NCBI GenBank assembly: GCA_003427395.1
Contig: BFEA01000288.1
Span: 516,100-536,825, forward strand
Direction of reading: 5' to 3'
Length of the DNA: 20,726 nucleotides
Origin: Chara braunii
Taxonomy: Eukaryota > Streptophyta > Charophyceae > Charales > Characeae
This document shows, in pieces, positions 1 to 10,456 of the stretch (position 1 is the stretch's first letter; each line of letters begins with the position of its first letter). The translations under genes were made by a program, and so were the position numbers. The notes below the pieces were generated by a model. That model was given only the letters and a program-made list of their open reading frames with translations. It had not been told where the DNA came from and made no database searches.

Positions 1-510
1 TCCACGATCCCTTCCTCTCCTCCCCCCTTGATTGGTCTTTCTTGAGAAGATATGCACTCGAATTATAGATTGAGGAGTAACCTAGTGGCCACCGCTCGCA
101 CTAACCCTGATTAGACTTTTGGGAGTCTCCGACTACACCTTGCACAGTAGCTATTAATTAGTGCTTCAGATGATCCGCCTACGCTTGATTAAACTGTGTA
201 TTGGCGGTCATACACTAACCGATAGGAGTTGAAAATTCGACGACACAGGATCACGTCGATCACGTGGTATAGTCTCGGATTACAGCTTCAACCCGTTGCT
301 TGTATAGTCATCAGATTACGTACAGAATCTGATTATAGTCTCTCTGTCTAACTACTAATCAGCGTGGGAACTGAGAGTCCTACGCTTGATTAAAATGTGG
401 AAATCTGGAGAACATGGACTGCCACATCCGGTTGAAGGTACAGAATCGAAGAGGACAAGCCACCAAAGTCACCGACATTTGACATTACCATACACTGGGC
501 CTCGCTGCAG
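1..510. other. Unassigned intergenic sequence
   Basis: I see no gene here. A 16-base phrase, CCTACGCTTGATTAAA, occurs twice (about 179-194 and 379-394), which suggests an old short duplication. The rest is unique at the scale I can read. Confidence 0.5.
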
Positions 511-583
511 TCCTCTCCTCTCCTCTCTCCTCTTTTCTCATCTCTCCTCTCTTCTCCTCTCTTCTCCTCTCTCCTCTCTCCTC
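511..583. repeat. Polypyrimidine (TCCTC/TCTCC)n tract
   Basis: About 73 bases consist almost only of C and T in shuffled TCCTC, TCTCC and TTCTC units. It is low-complexity sequence. Open frames crossing it are artefacts of Ser/Leu-rich translation. Confidence 0.85.
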
Positions 584-689
584 GCGTCTCCAGTCGAAAT
601 AATCAGACGGTGTGTGTCCTTCCCGGCGCGAGATCTTCCACTTGTCCCCCTCTACAGTCGTTGTCGCCGCTCGCGTCAGTCCGACACCG

Positions 690-691
<2 letters not shown>

Positions 692-732
<41 letters not shown>
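692..732. repeat. (CT)n microsatellite
   Basis: About 20 uninterrupted CT dinucleotides. Only ~33 bases separate it from the (TG)n run downstream, so this is a compound microsatellite region. Confidence 0.95.
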
Positions 733-735
<3 letters not shown>

Positions 736-762
736 CTCGAATGATTGAAGTGAATGCGTACG

Positions 763-764
<2 letters not shown>

Positions 765-805
<41 letters not shown>

Positions 806-829
806 TCGCTCGCTCGCTTGCTCGCTCGT
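765..829. repeat. (TG)n microsatellite followed by (CTCG)n
   Basis: About 20 TG dinucleotides run to position 804. A short CTCG/CTTG tetranucleotide series follows to about 829. Cys-Val and Ser-Leu repeats in all frames mark it as non-coding. Confidence 0.93.
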
Positions 830-937
830 CAGCGAGAGAGTTCTGATCCTTGCAGAGGCACCCTTACTGCTGGTGTCTATTTGGTAGCCTTAGGGCGTAC
901 GGACAGTAGGACTTTTTTTTACTTATTTAGGGACGTA

Positions 938-1019
938 ATTGCGGTCGGATACATCCGGATCAGGCCGTGAATGCGGTCAGATGCATCCAGATTAGGCCGT
1001 AAATGCGGTCAATACATCT
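938..1019. repeat. Short tandem repeat, ~32-bp unit, 2.5 copies
   Basis: Units at 938-970, 971-1002 and a partial unit at 1003-1019 share the phrase ATGCGGTC, then ATACATC or ATGCATC, then AGGCCGT. Divergence between units is modest. No function is apparent. Confidence 0.7.
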
Positions 1020-1237
1020 TAGATAGCGACGGTGTGAGTACACCCTTAGGTTACCCGTTGCCCTCCTTTGATGTTGGAAGTTCGCGGCCCTCGCTCCACT
1101 ACGCTCGACTTTTTCGCTCCAAAGACCAAAATCATGGCGGTGAACCTGTCCAAGTTGTACGGCTACATTCACTCTCGTTTTTTGCACGTTTCGAGTCGAG
1201 GCCCTATACATCCACCATCAGTCTCGCGGGTTCCGTC

Positions 1238-1447
1238 GGGCCTCGCTCCACTACTGAACGTTCTACATGCACTTGGATGCTTTTTCGACCAGGTGCGTTA
1301 GGACGAGTCCAACATTTGAATATATCCGGATGCTGAGCTCTCCGTTCCCCTAAGGTACATCTACGGCTTTGGGCCTCGCTCCACTACTCAAAGTTCTACG
1401 TGCATTTGGACGCGTTCTCGATCAGGTGCGTTAGGACGAGTCCAAAA
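1238..1447. repeat. Direct duplication of a ~77-bp unit, period ~133
   Basis: The unit at 1238-1313 starts GGGCCTCGCTCCACTACT and ends GTGCGTTAGGACGAGTCC. It recurs at 1371-1445 with several substitutions. A third partial match to the beginning (CCTCGCTCCACTAC) lies near 1089. It looks like an old local duplication of non-coding sequence. Confidence 0.75.
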
Positions 1448-2102
1448 CAAATATTTTTTTTTTTACAACGTTGGAATTTTCTTACAAAGTTTTTTTTTTT
1501 TTTTTGGAAGAAGATTGGAATCAGGAGGCCGGAATAGGATAGGATAGGATAGACAACCCCCTGGGGCGAGGTCCCACTAGCAATGGGATAGGATAGAGAC
1601 GAGTTTGTGGGGCAGTTGAGTGACCCAAATCCTGCCATGCAGTACTCGTGATCCCACGGTCAGTATTTTACATGTATTACCCGAAAAAGTAAGGAGATCA
1701 AGGTTCCCCTCCTCCTCTCCTTCAAGGTTCCCCTCCTCCTCTCCTTAACACTGGGCATGCCCGTGCAAAGAAAGCCTTCCGCCAGAATCTTTTCAATCTG
1801 TCGGGGGTGTGCCCAACCCCAAAGGAGGGTGCGGTTGGCCTTAGGCCCACTGGATAGAAGATTTTTACTTGCTGTTGTGCAATTATCTCATTGGGTGGAA
1901 CCGTCCTTCAATCACGGAGTATATATATGGAGGGTGTCAGGATCAGTGCTGACAGAAGTCAAGTTTATTCCATAAAATGTGGTGGTTACTTTGTTCACTG
2001 TCGTCGCAACCACGACCATCAGATCATTTGTGATCTGATGGCTGGGAAGCACTCTGCCGTGATTTCAGGTGGGAGGTCTCTGTTCTTTTTGTTTTTTGGG
2101 GT
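1448..2102. other. Unassigned stretch with small simple repeats
   Basis: The stretch holds two poly-T runs (about 1453-1465 and 1490-1505), an (ATAGG)n run at about 1533-1553, and a 24-bp perfect tandem pair at 1699-1722 and 1723-1746. A perfect 11-bp inverted repeat with a 4-nt loop lies at 2016-2041 (arms contain CATCAGATCA and TGATCTGATG). No coding region is convincing. Confidence 0.6.
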
Positions 2103-2276
2103 AACTTCGGCGCAGTCACGAAAACAGTTTGTAATTGCACTTCAGGCAATCCCGCGAATACAACACACCACCACGCGACCCCACCGGACCCGAAACGTAG
2201 GTCATATACATTCAGCATTACCGGCCCTTTTGCCTCAAGTGCAATTACAAACACAATCCCTGACTGCGCCGTAGTT
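2103..2276. mobile_element. Foldback/MITE-like element with 47-bp inverted arms
   Basis: The left arm (2103-2149) and the reverse complement of the right arm (2230-2276) match at about 39 of 47 positions by eye. They share GGCGCAGTCA near the outer end and TTTGTAATTGCACTT near the inner end. The 80-bp centre contains no ORF. A short, non-coding, inverted-repeat element fits a MITE or a decayed foldback transposon. I see no clear target-site duplication, so this is not a confirmed transposon. Confidence 0.6.
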
Positions 2277-3234
2277 TTCTCTTGTTTTTTTTTTGGTCTT
2301 TCTCATGTTTTCTCAACCCAGAAATTCGTAATGAACCTGTTCGACCGCTGCCACTCAGTGTCACACTGGATTGGCCACACTCCTATCTCATTGCTAAGGG
2401 GACCTCGCCCCTGGAGAGAATACCAGGGGTCATTACCTAGATAGGCTTGGTGCTGGAAACCGGGTCCAACGTCCCATCTCCTTTCCAATTACTGTACTCT
2501 CCCCAAAACTTGCTTGAAGCTCGAAAAAAAAAGGGTAGAAGTAGGGAACTCAATAAAATTAAGTGTAGCCTCCAGTAGTCCTACTTCCACTGCTAATCCA
2601 TCATTCCAAGTTGGAGCTAAAAAAACCCACATCCTATTTTCGTTGACATTTGTACCTTCACCAAAAGCCTGATGCTCAGTAAACCGACAATAGGTACCAT
2701 GGGGACCAAATGAGGATTTTTTTCTCTTCCAGTCCTCTACAACCGGTGTACTGAAACCCTTAAACCACCCGTACTTCCTAAAGTCGTGCCCGTTAATGCG
2801 CCACAATTTCATGAAACTTTTTGGGTTGTCGGTTGGTTGTTAGTCAGAATTTTCCGTTTTGGGGGTCTGTCCAGTTGGTAAAAAATGAGGGTATGATTTG
2901 GTCAGACAAGCCTCTGGTAATTCGGACCGGTCAGGACTTCAGGTCCTGGTCCAGTCGTCGGCAGAAGGTCGCGGAGGTTACGGGGTCTTTGCATCGCTTG
3001 GACCGCAACACGACGAATCGAGGCCAGATCCTGGTTCAGGTGATTATGCTGCGGCGAGAATTCCGGGCAAGGAACTTTCCTGATTCATTTTTCGGGAAAG
3101 TCCTCGATACGTTTGCGAAACCACGAGGTGGAGTTTGGGGTTTGGCGGCTGCACTTAGCATAGTTTGGGGTTTGCAAGTAGTATATAGTTCGGTAACATG
3201 TTTTCTTTGTTCTGTTCGACAGCGGGTGTGTTTT
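2277..3234. other. Unassigned stretch, no recognised gene
   Basis: Two adjacent minus-strand open frames (2303-2488 and 2489-2812) and one plus-strand frame (2821-3246) are present. None has a motif or a composition I recognise. They may be decayed transposon sequence. I do not call genes here. Confidence 0.4.
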
Positions 3235-3303
3235 GGTCGTGTTTGACTACGGTCGGCATGATCGATTTTTCGGTCGTGTTTGACTATGGTCGGCATGATC
3301 GAT
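3235..3303. repeat. Tandem pair of a 32-bp unit, period 37
   Basis: GGTCGTGTTTGACTA, then one variable base, then GGTCGGCATGATCGAT occurs at 3235-3266 and 3272-3303 with a single C/T difference. It lies about 390 bp upstream of the gag-like ORF. Confidence 0.85.
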
Positions 3304-3693
3304 AAGACGGCGGGTTCGTTGGTTTGAAGGTTTGATAGGTGGATGGGGGCGAGGGAAATGTGGGGGGACGAACTTTGTGCTAACAAGTGGAAATTCGCAG
3401 TCACTTGCGAATATTGGTGACGTTGTATTTCTTGTTGTCTTCTGTAATAAGCCATATGACTTTGTGTACTACGTAATTTGCACTCCGTGTGGATTTCGTG
3501 ATAATTTCTTGTCTTGTATTGCTGACAACGCATTCGTTAACCGGCGGGGAAGACTACCCCGAATAGGTGTTCGAGACCAGTTGGAGGGAGGAAGGGATCT
3601 ATGTCACGGTGGACAAGGTTGAGTGCTGCCACGGACCACGAAAGGTAAAACTTGGTGGTAGTATTACAATTCAGTAAGAAGAAGTGCGTAGGG

Positions 3694-4089
3694 ATGGCTA
3701 CGGTAGAGGGAGGGGGTGGGAGAGGGGGAGGAGGTGAGCAACCACCGAGGCGTGGACCTCCGATTTGCTATGGTTGTGGAAAACCGGGACATTTCGAATT
3801 TGAGTGTTGGAAATATTCGAAGACGGAGGAAGGGAAACCGGGATCCCCTACTCGGAAGTGGGAAAAGAGAGCCTCGTTGTCGGCGAGCGGTGGAGGTGAA
3901 AGGCAAATGGGTGATGTGGGGGACTTGGTCAAGCTTCTGTTGGCCAAGGAAGAAGCTAAAGAAGCTAAGATACAAGAGACGGAAAATCGCAAGAAAGCGA
4001 AGAGAGAAGAAAAGTTACGTGAGCAACAGAGACTTGAGGCGAAAGAAATGAAACAGTTATATCATCTCAGATATGCTTCACCTGAATGA
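3694..4089 (+). CDS. Gag-like zinc-knuckle protein, 131 aa
   Basis: A small retroelement-type nucleic-acid-binding protein. The frame is open from 3652, but the first ATG is at 3694 and is chosen as the start. A Gly/Glu-rich N-terminus (residues 1-24) leads into a perfect CCHC zinc knuckle, C-x2-C-x4-H-x4-C, with Cys25, Cys28, His33 and Cys38, followed by Trp39. Residues 72-122 are Lys/Glu-rich and likely form a coiled coil. Such knuckles bind single-stranded RNA or DNA in Gag and LINE ORF1 proteins. The arrangement (Gly-rich, knuckle plus Trp, charged coil) matches the larger ORF at 16066, but this protein stops before the Ser/Pro-rich and C-terminal parts seen there, so it is probably a truncated relative. 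I found no RT, endonuclease or terminal repeat around it. Confidence 0.7.
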   Translation: MATVEGGGGRGGGGEQPPRRGPPICYGCGKPGHFEFECWKYSKTEEGKPGSPTRKWEKRASLSASGGGERQMGDVGDLVKLLLAKEEAKEAKIQETENRKKAKREEKLREQQRLEAKEMKQLYHLRYASPE

Positions 4090-5215
4090 CCCCTTTCTCA
4101 ATTCATGAATGTCCAGAGCATCCCACTTCTTCCCCGATTAAGAAAGTGTCCTCATTACTCTGCACAATATTCTTGTTTTCAAAAAGTATTTGGTTAAGGA
4201 CTCTCTCTTTTGATGTAGGTTGGTGACAGATTTGCAGAAAAATCTTATTACATCCAAACAGAATACCTCTCCACACCCGTTGTCGAGCATATCGGTCCCG
4301 CAGATGGACCCTCCCGGCCTCGTCAAGCAGGATTTGATGGCAGGACTTTCCATAATTTTATCGTGATACAAATGAAGATTTCATCGCCGCTCCGACGATT
4401 GCATCAGCCATACCTCTCACGATCCCCTATAACAGAATAGGGCCTACACGAGGTACAACTTACCTTCACCTGGGGGAGTTGTCACCTCCCTTCGGTAGGG
4501 GTATCCCCGTCGAGCTACCAGTCCACAGTACGAACGCTAATCAATTGCAATTGCAGAGGTGGGTCAGCCAAAGGCGTTTCTTGTATGTTGTAGCATGGGG
4601 GTACGCGCGGTCCTACACCTCTATCAGACATGCACGAGAACCAACGCATTAGGCGGTTGAAGTCCCAAACGCGACTCATAGTCGTTCGACTAGGATGCAT
4701 CCCTTTCACCACGCGTTACACCACAGTAAAAACATAAAATCAAAATACACACTCAAACAAAACAGACACTCCTAGTCCCTTCAGTATTCAACCCATAACC
4801 TTTTAACACATGTTGCGCACGAGACATAATACAAAAACCTCGCGGACGCAGGACCTTCTCATATTGAAGTTGACTAGCAATGCATAAATACGCAAGCAGT
4901 CGTAATGATGGCGTACTATATAGTGCCCTTAATCACGAGGTCCTCAATGGTCTTAAAGGTCGCGTTGGACACTCAAGTGTCGATTGACAGGCGTCTTGAC
5001 GGGTTAATCTCTTGACGTGAGACAATGGCCAATGTGGTTGATCAACACACCCTCTTCTGCACCCTGCAGAGAGTGGGTGGTACATAAATTTCGACATTTG
5101 GCAGCAATCAGTTATCGTGGTCTTCGAGGCAAATTCCTTCAGCCAGGGTATGAAGATAAACCAACGGGTTTAACTTTGATGGTTGCTACGCACTCCAACG
5201 TCCAACTATGATAAC
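4090..5215. other. Unassigned stretch downstream of the gag-like ORF
   Basis: Only short open frames occur, such as 4138-4371 on the minus strand and 5017-5211 on the plus strand, and none has a recognisable motif. No knuckle, endonuclease or RT continuation of the preceding ORF is visible. Confidence 0.45.
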
Positions 5216-5979
5216 TCAAAAAAAAAAAAAAGGTTAATGTGGATCTCCCTTCTCTCTCAAGGCATAATCAGTTTAACCCTCATGCACGGTCGCAGTAAGC
5301 CGCGCAAACACTCGAGACATATATATACATATATATAAGGATTATTCATACAAGACGACCACTTCTCACAATCAAAGTGAGACTCCCTTCAACCATATAT
5401 GTGTGCGATTGCATGCAGTCAAATACAGAGTCAAAACCACAAACATACATGAAATCACATCAAAGATTCAACCAAAAGTCCATGCACTACACGGGGGCAA
5501 CTTCAATCATTCTCTGCGTTCATACTCCTCACTTTAGCCACACAAGCCCCAACCTCTGTCAAACCTTCCATAATAAAGTATTCAACATCTTTGTTAAATG
5601 ACCATTTAATAAAGTTCGGGAAAAAACCCAACGAAGCAATTTAAACCACAAAGGCTAAAACGTTTAGGTAAAGAAGCGAAAGTGAATAAGAGTTTAGTTG
5701 TAAGCCGACGAATCGGCAACCGACCTATTATCAATGATAACAGAAGATGATCCTCATGGGATCAAGCTGAATCTAGTCCAATCCTGAATCGAAATATCCA
5801 AAGAAGAACTTGTAACACAAAACAGACCAACCCCCGAGTTAAGCTTATAAGTGCATGGAAAACAAATCTCCATATCACGTTCTCACTCAAGATTCTCCTG
5901 ATAACTAAGTCTAAGTCTACTTCTAAGTCAGTGCCCAAGAAAAAGGTACCCTATGGCAGAAACTCCTCTATGCAGACTG
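5216..5979. other. AT-rich non-coding stretch
   Basis: It starts with a poly-A run (about 5219-5232) and includes an ATATATAC/ATATATAT run at about 5319-5338. No gene is recognised. Base composition drops sharply in GC relative to the flanks and stays low to about 7960. Confidence 0.5.
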
Positions 5980-6590
5980 TCAGAATCGTCACCTGTCAAA
6001 ATATAATCTAACTCCTTTAAGCTAAGAAAATTTCGGCATCGCTTCCTGTAGGAAAAATGTCTTTTCATAATTAATAATATCCCAAATACGAAAGTTGAAA
6101 TGCTTTTTAACTCTAGGAAGCCAAATTTTGTCTAACTCCCCGAATCAGTAAAAATTTGGGCGGCATCTCCTTTAGAGAAGAAAAATTCTTAGATTTATAC
6201 TAAGTCAGATAAAAACTTGAAAATAAGACGAGTTCCTGCCAAGACAAAATTTAACTAATTTCTTAGATTTGTAAAAATATTGGCAGCGCTCCCCCTAGAG
6301 AAAGTAGTTTTTCAAAATTTATACAAAGTTGAATAGAGAATTTCAAATGATTTTGACTTCCCAAAGCCAAATTGTTTTTAACGCCCTGAATTAATAAAAA
6401 TTTAGACAAAAATTTTCATATAAAAGAAGGTTGTCCATATTTTTACTAAGTCGGATATAAACTTAGACAAAAGTTTGAACCTTTAAAAACTAATTTTTGA
6501 CGAACTCCTTGGTTTCGAAAAAATTTCGGCAGCGCTTCCCGTAGAAGAAGTACTTTTTCAAAATTTATACAAAGCCAAAAGAAATAAATG
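5980..6590. repeat. Degenerate tandem array, ~123-bp monomer, five units
   Basis: A phrase of the type AACTCC begins at about 6010, 6134, 6253, 6380 and 6503, a spacing of 124, 119, 127 and 123. Each unit continues with an A/T-rich run, in most units a TTTCGGCAGCGCTTCCC-like core, then GTAGAAGAA and TTTTCAAAATTTATAC or variants. Units are strongly diverged. No ORF crosses the array. It could be part of an LTR, an old satellite or a transposon untranslated region. Confidence 0.65.
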
Positions 6591-6875
6591 ATCCCAGACA
6601 ATACGAGAACTGACATAAGTAAAAAAAAAAAAAAAAGTTACCTCATAAGATGCAGGAATTGAACTAACTCCTAAAGCTCTAGCACGTGGCGAGCAATAAA
6701 ACAATTTCCTATCAAACTGAGACTCATACAAAGTAAATTCTCACTCAACCACATGCAAGTCTATTTAACAGTAAGTAAGTACTCTCACCAAATCCCAAGT
6801 CAATTCCACAAAGAGTAGCTCATGAAACTTTCAGATGATTTATGCTTTATACCCAGCTTACATATGACATAATGC
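6591..6875. other. AT-rich spacer
   Basis: Non-coding sequence with a poly-A run of about 18 bases (about 6619-6636). Nothing else is recognised. Confidence 0.45.
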
Positions 6876-7575
6876 TAGACCATTCAGCTTAGGAACAATG
6901 TCTAACATGCCTTAGAATTATACACAAACAGGTTGCACAACATTTTTTATCTTCTTTGGGCATATGACTAAACCATTCAGCTTAGAAACAATGTCTAGTC
7001 GCCGACAACTGTTTAATATTCAAAATTTAATAGCTTTCTGACTTATCTTATAAAGAAGGAAAATATGAGCAAGTTACTAGAAATAATACTTTGTACTTTC
7101 TCTTCTTTTCTTAGTGATATAGCTTAATGGTGGGTCATTCAACTTAAAAACAATGCCCAACTGCCAATTCACAAACAAATATAAGTAAAAATACTTCCAA
7201 TTTGTACTCAATTTATTTTTGTGAGTGGTTTCATACTAAACCATTCAACTTAACCTTCCACCAAAATCCTTCCACGAAATAAACAGGGAACTGAACCATT
7301 TAGCTTAAAAACAATGTCCAGTCCATCTTAAAACACTCAAAGCATAAAGTTGGGCCTTTCAACCTAACCTCAATCAGAAACCCCAAAAGAAAATAGACAG
7401 ACCAAACCCTTTAGTTTAAAAACAATGCGTAGTCTCGAAAATCATCCAGACAATCCCTAAGAAATAAACACAAAAACCAGAACATTTAGCTTAAAAACAA
7501 TGTCTGCCCCTTCAGAAAACAACCAAATAAACATAGCCTTGAGCTATTCAACTTAGAAACAATGCCCAATCCTTG
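6876..7575. repeat. Nine irregularly spaced copies of a ~25-bp motif
   Basis: A core of the form ACCATTCAGCTTA-GAAACAATGTC recurs, with variants, at about 6881, 6974, 7136, 7242, 7297, 7356, 7408, 7493 and 7544. Gaps range from about 50 to 160 bp. The spacers are not obviously similar to each other, although several contain AAATAAACA. Three copies keep only the first half of the motif. It is not a simple tandem repeat. Confidence 0.6.
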
Positions 7576-9956
7576 GTTGACCCGGTCAAACGCATGCAAT
7601 ACTGCCTTTCTCCCACCTTCCCCCAGTTCATCCCTTAGTCTGCTTTAAGTCAAAATAAAAAAACACGAACTTTACACATGCATTCCTTCTCATTAATCTG
7701 ATTGGATCCTAAAAAAGTAGCAGAATCATAAGGGAACATATTCATACACAAACAAACTAAAAGAAGATAGTAAAATAAGGGTCTAGTAGATGATTACTGA
7801 GTCCGACTCACTTTTGCAATAGCGGTCTAATGTAGCCTTGTGTTGGTCAAAGGAGATAGCGAGGAACAACACAAGCATGAGTTGAGCAAGCCGACAAGCA
7901 CGACTCCTTCTTTAACCATGACCAAGTAAGTATCCAATTAACGTTGTTGCTCTTTCATCTCGTTGCCCGTATTATCTCCCGGTCGCAAAATCCCTACCTC
8001 CCGTTCGCAACTTGAGCTTCGTCATTGCCACTCAAAACACCGTTGCCTTCTAAGTGTTTTCCCCCGTTGCTCATCTTCAACATGCCCTCTTTCCTTTCTT
8101 TCTTGTCTCCGATCGCCACCTCCCATTCGCTCTCCTCTCCCTTCCTTAGTACACGTGATCGCCACGATGAGCCAGCGGGCGAATACGAGTGAGACAGCGA
8201 GTTGAAGCCCACGACCACAGACGACGCTCCACTACGTACTATGCATAAAATGATTTTTTTCGCTAGAACACGAAAAAATACATAGTTTTTTCGAAGTTTA
8301 TTATTCCCGGGCGCAACTTTAATTCCCTACAACACAAAAATTACCACCTTCCTGCAAATTCCAACCGCGCTATTGGATTCACAACACTTCGAAACCTCGA
8401 CCTCGCTCCTTGTTTTGCACAATTCTGTCACGGATCGAGTGGAAATTTTGTTCTTCGTTCCTTTATTCTCCTACTTCGTTTTACCATCGCTACATTACCA
8501 CGCACATTTTTTTCTTACTAACTCTATATCTATTGACTCCTTGACCAAATGAACCTCAAATTTGGGGTCGTCCACCCTGAAAACCCCCGTCTCCGTTCTT
8601 CATTCGGTCGGATCCATAAGAAATCGCATGAGTTGTCCATCTCCCTTGCTTCTCTCTCCCTTCCTCCATACCTCTGCGCACGTCTCTTCCCTAGTAGCTC
8701 ACCACCTACTAACTTTCATCCTAATATGACCTCACCGTTTGATTCACCCTACTTTAAAACCCCAATATCGTGTTTTTCCCTACCTGATTCCATTAAGGAA
8801 CGGGCGGGCTATGCGATTTTTACCTCCCGTCATAACTGCTTCCTTCTGCTTCGCGTGCACCTCCACGGTTTTCACGTCCAGATCCAACTCTTCTTTCTTT
8901 CGTTGCCTCCACCCGCCTTGCTCCCCCCTGTGCTCAACAATGCGTTATTCTAGACACGACTGCGCTCGAGACGATCCAGACAGTCAGACTGTGGTCACGA
9001 CGACCAAAACTCGTAAAGAGTGTGCAATGTCTCACCAGCCAGACCGATAAGCCTAACAGATGGCGCTGCAGTGCCCTGCCTATGCCCGACTTTCACGACT
9101 CCGCCCCTTCGGTGAGCAAGAGGGTGCAGCCCCGTTGCGTAGCCTGCAGTGTGGGCTAGGTGAGGCGGGTCCTGGGGCAGATCTTGGTAGTCGTTGCGAA
9201 TATCGAGAAGGGAACTCTGAAGACCGAAGGGGAGGGAGGTCCCACGTGACCTGCGACATGCGGCCTCGACCTTCGCCATTGTGCCCTGGGCCACTCTGCC
9301 CGGCACACTTCGCCATCTTTCAGGTCCCAATGGGCATGCTCACACACAGACCTCTCTCGACAAACGACGGGTGGCGGACCGTGCGCCCTCAGCGACCCCT
9401 GCAACCCTCGGGTTGCAGCCCCACAGGCCCGCTCAGAACGTTCTCCAATTCCCTTCCTCTTTAGGCTATCGGCGCTCTCCAAATGGAAAGCAAGGGAAGC
9501 CATGACCATGGACCCCACCACTCTCACGCATTTTGACCTTTTTTGTCCGACTTTCAAAACAGGCGGAATAGAGGAATTTTGCCCCCATCCTGAACACGCA
9601 GGAATCCGTAGGCCAGCCTGAACGAGTAGCGAGCAAAAAACCCCCACTACCTCGACAACCCTGGTCACGTAGGCTGAAAGCCAGAGCTTACACTATCTAA
9701 GTTGATCCATCCGTCCCGTCAATGGCCCCTAAGTCCGATGTCGCATTTGATTTAAGGAATGCCGGAACACAAAAATAACAACAACGACGATAAATAATAT
9801 ATATATATTTTTAAATTAATCGTCGGAAAACGACGGGCGAGTAAAAGGAACTGTTAGTACCGTAGTGACTTCGCTGACAGGAGAAATAAAGGGTGATTGC
9901 CTCGATGTGTCCCCAACCCCTTGGTTCCTTTGCGTTGTTCTAATACTCCTACGCTG
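7576..9956. other. Unassigned stretch without a recognised gene
   Basis: The first ~400 bp continue the AT-rich block. From about 7960 the plus strand is pyrimidine-rich, and from about 8990 to 9670 GC content is higher. Open frames reach 134 residues (8549-8953 and 9060-9464, plus strand) and 170 residues (9156-9668, minus strand). They overlap in several frames and show no motif, so I treat them as chance. An AT run lies at about 9785-9825. Confidence 0.4.
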
Positions 9957-10028
9957 TCGCGCGCCAGTCTCCATCCCTGAATCTCCCAGGTGAAAGTCCG
10001 ACACTGTAACCAATTGTGCTAGGCCCAA
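9957..10028 (-). ncRNA. tRNA-like segment, probable head of a tRNA-derived SINE
   Basis: Read on the minus strand, TAGCACAATTGG (10021 down to 10010) fits the Pol III A-box consensus TRGYNNARNNGG. It is followed by TTA, then TCGGA, a 7-nt loop CTTTCAC and CTGGG, which resemble the anticodon arm of a Glu tRNA. A degenerate B-box-like stretch, GGATGGAGACT, begins 45 nt after the A-box start, the canonical tRNA spacing. The acceptor arms do not pair and the T-arm is damaged, so a functional tRNA is unlikely. A tRNA-derived SINE head or a tRNA pseudogene is more likely. The body and 3' end of the SINE are not defined. Confidence 0.4.
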
Positions 10029-10456
10029 GGTTGAGCCTAGCGCTAGCAGTAATTTATATAAGCGGGTATCATACGGCGTGCATGCTTTTTAAAACGTATC
10101 AGAGTCATCCCTTTACTTGCCCACTAAATCCATAGCCGCCAACGCTCCCCGCCTTTCAGACGCCTATCCCCTCGCATACTCTAACCATTACCTAAGCCAT
10201 TTTTTTTTTCATCGATGCCATCCTCCGTACGAATGCACACGCCGCGGTCAAGCGTACCAATTACAAAATGAAAACCTTTCAATCCTAGTTTAAATAAAAA
10301 AACAAAAACTTAGCGGGTAACTATTGCCGGCTTCACAATCATCAACAAAAAGAGAGATTACATGCGCCTTAAGTCTGCGCACCCACACATTCTCTACTCT
10401 AGTCCATCATTCAGTCAATGCAAACAACAAACACAACCTCGACTCGCGTGGTATAC
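10029..10456. other. Unassigned stretch
   Basis: Nothing recognisable except homopolymer runs (poly-T at about 10201-10209). It separates the tRNA-like segment from the LINE remnant. Confidence 0.4.

Noticed and set aside
386-887. Overlapping open frames of 120 and 91 codons
   Set aside because: They are translations of CT, TG and CTCG microsatellites, giving Ser-Leu and Cys-Val runs.
960-1336. Open frames on both strands across the small repeats
   Set aside because: They overlap each other in several frames, contain duplicated non-coding units and show no motif.
1300-1447. GGACGAGTCC phrase near 1301 and 1433 as a second hammerhead
   Set aside because: No CTGATGA core or GAAA block with pairing stems nearby. 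It is part of the 133-period duplication.
2303-2812. Two adjacent minus-strand frames as a possible gene
   Set aside because: No domain, no convincing start and no link between the frames. They could be decayed transposon sequence but this cannot be supported.
6876-7575. CRISPR-like array of repeats and spacers
   Set aside because: Repeats are degenerate, gaps vary threefold, the context is eukaryotic and no cas genes exist.
9156-9668. 170-codon minus-strand open frame
   Set aside because: It lies in GC-richer DNA where three other frames are also open, with Arg/Pro/Ser-rich composition and no motif. Chance is the better explanation.
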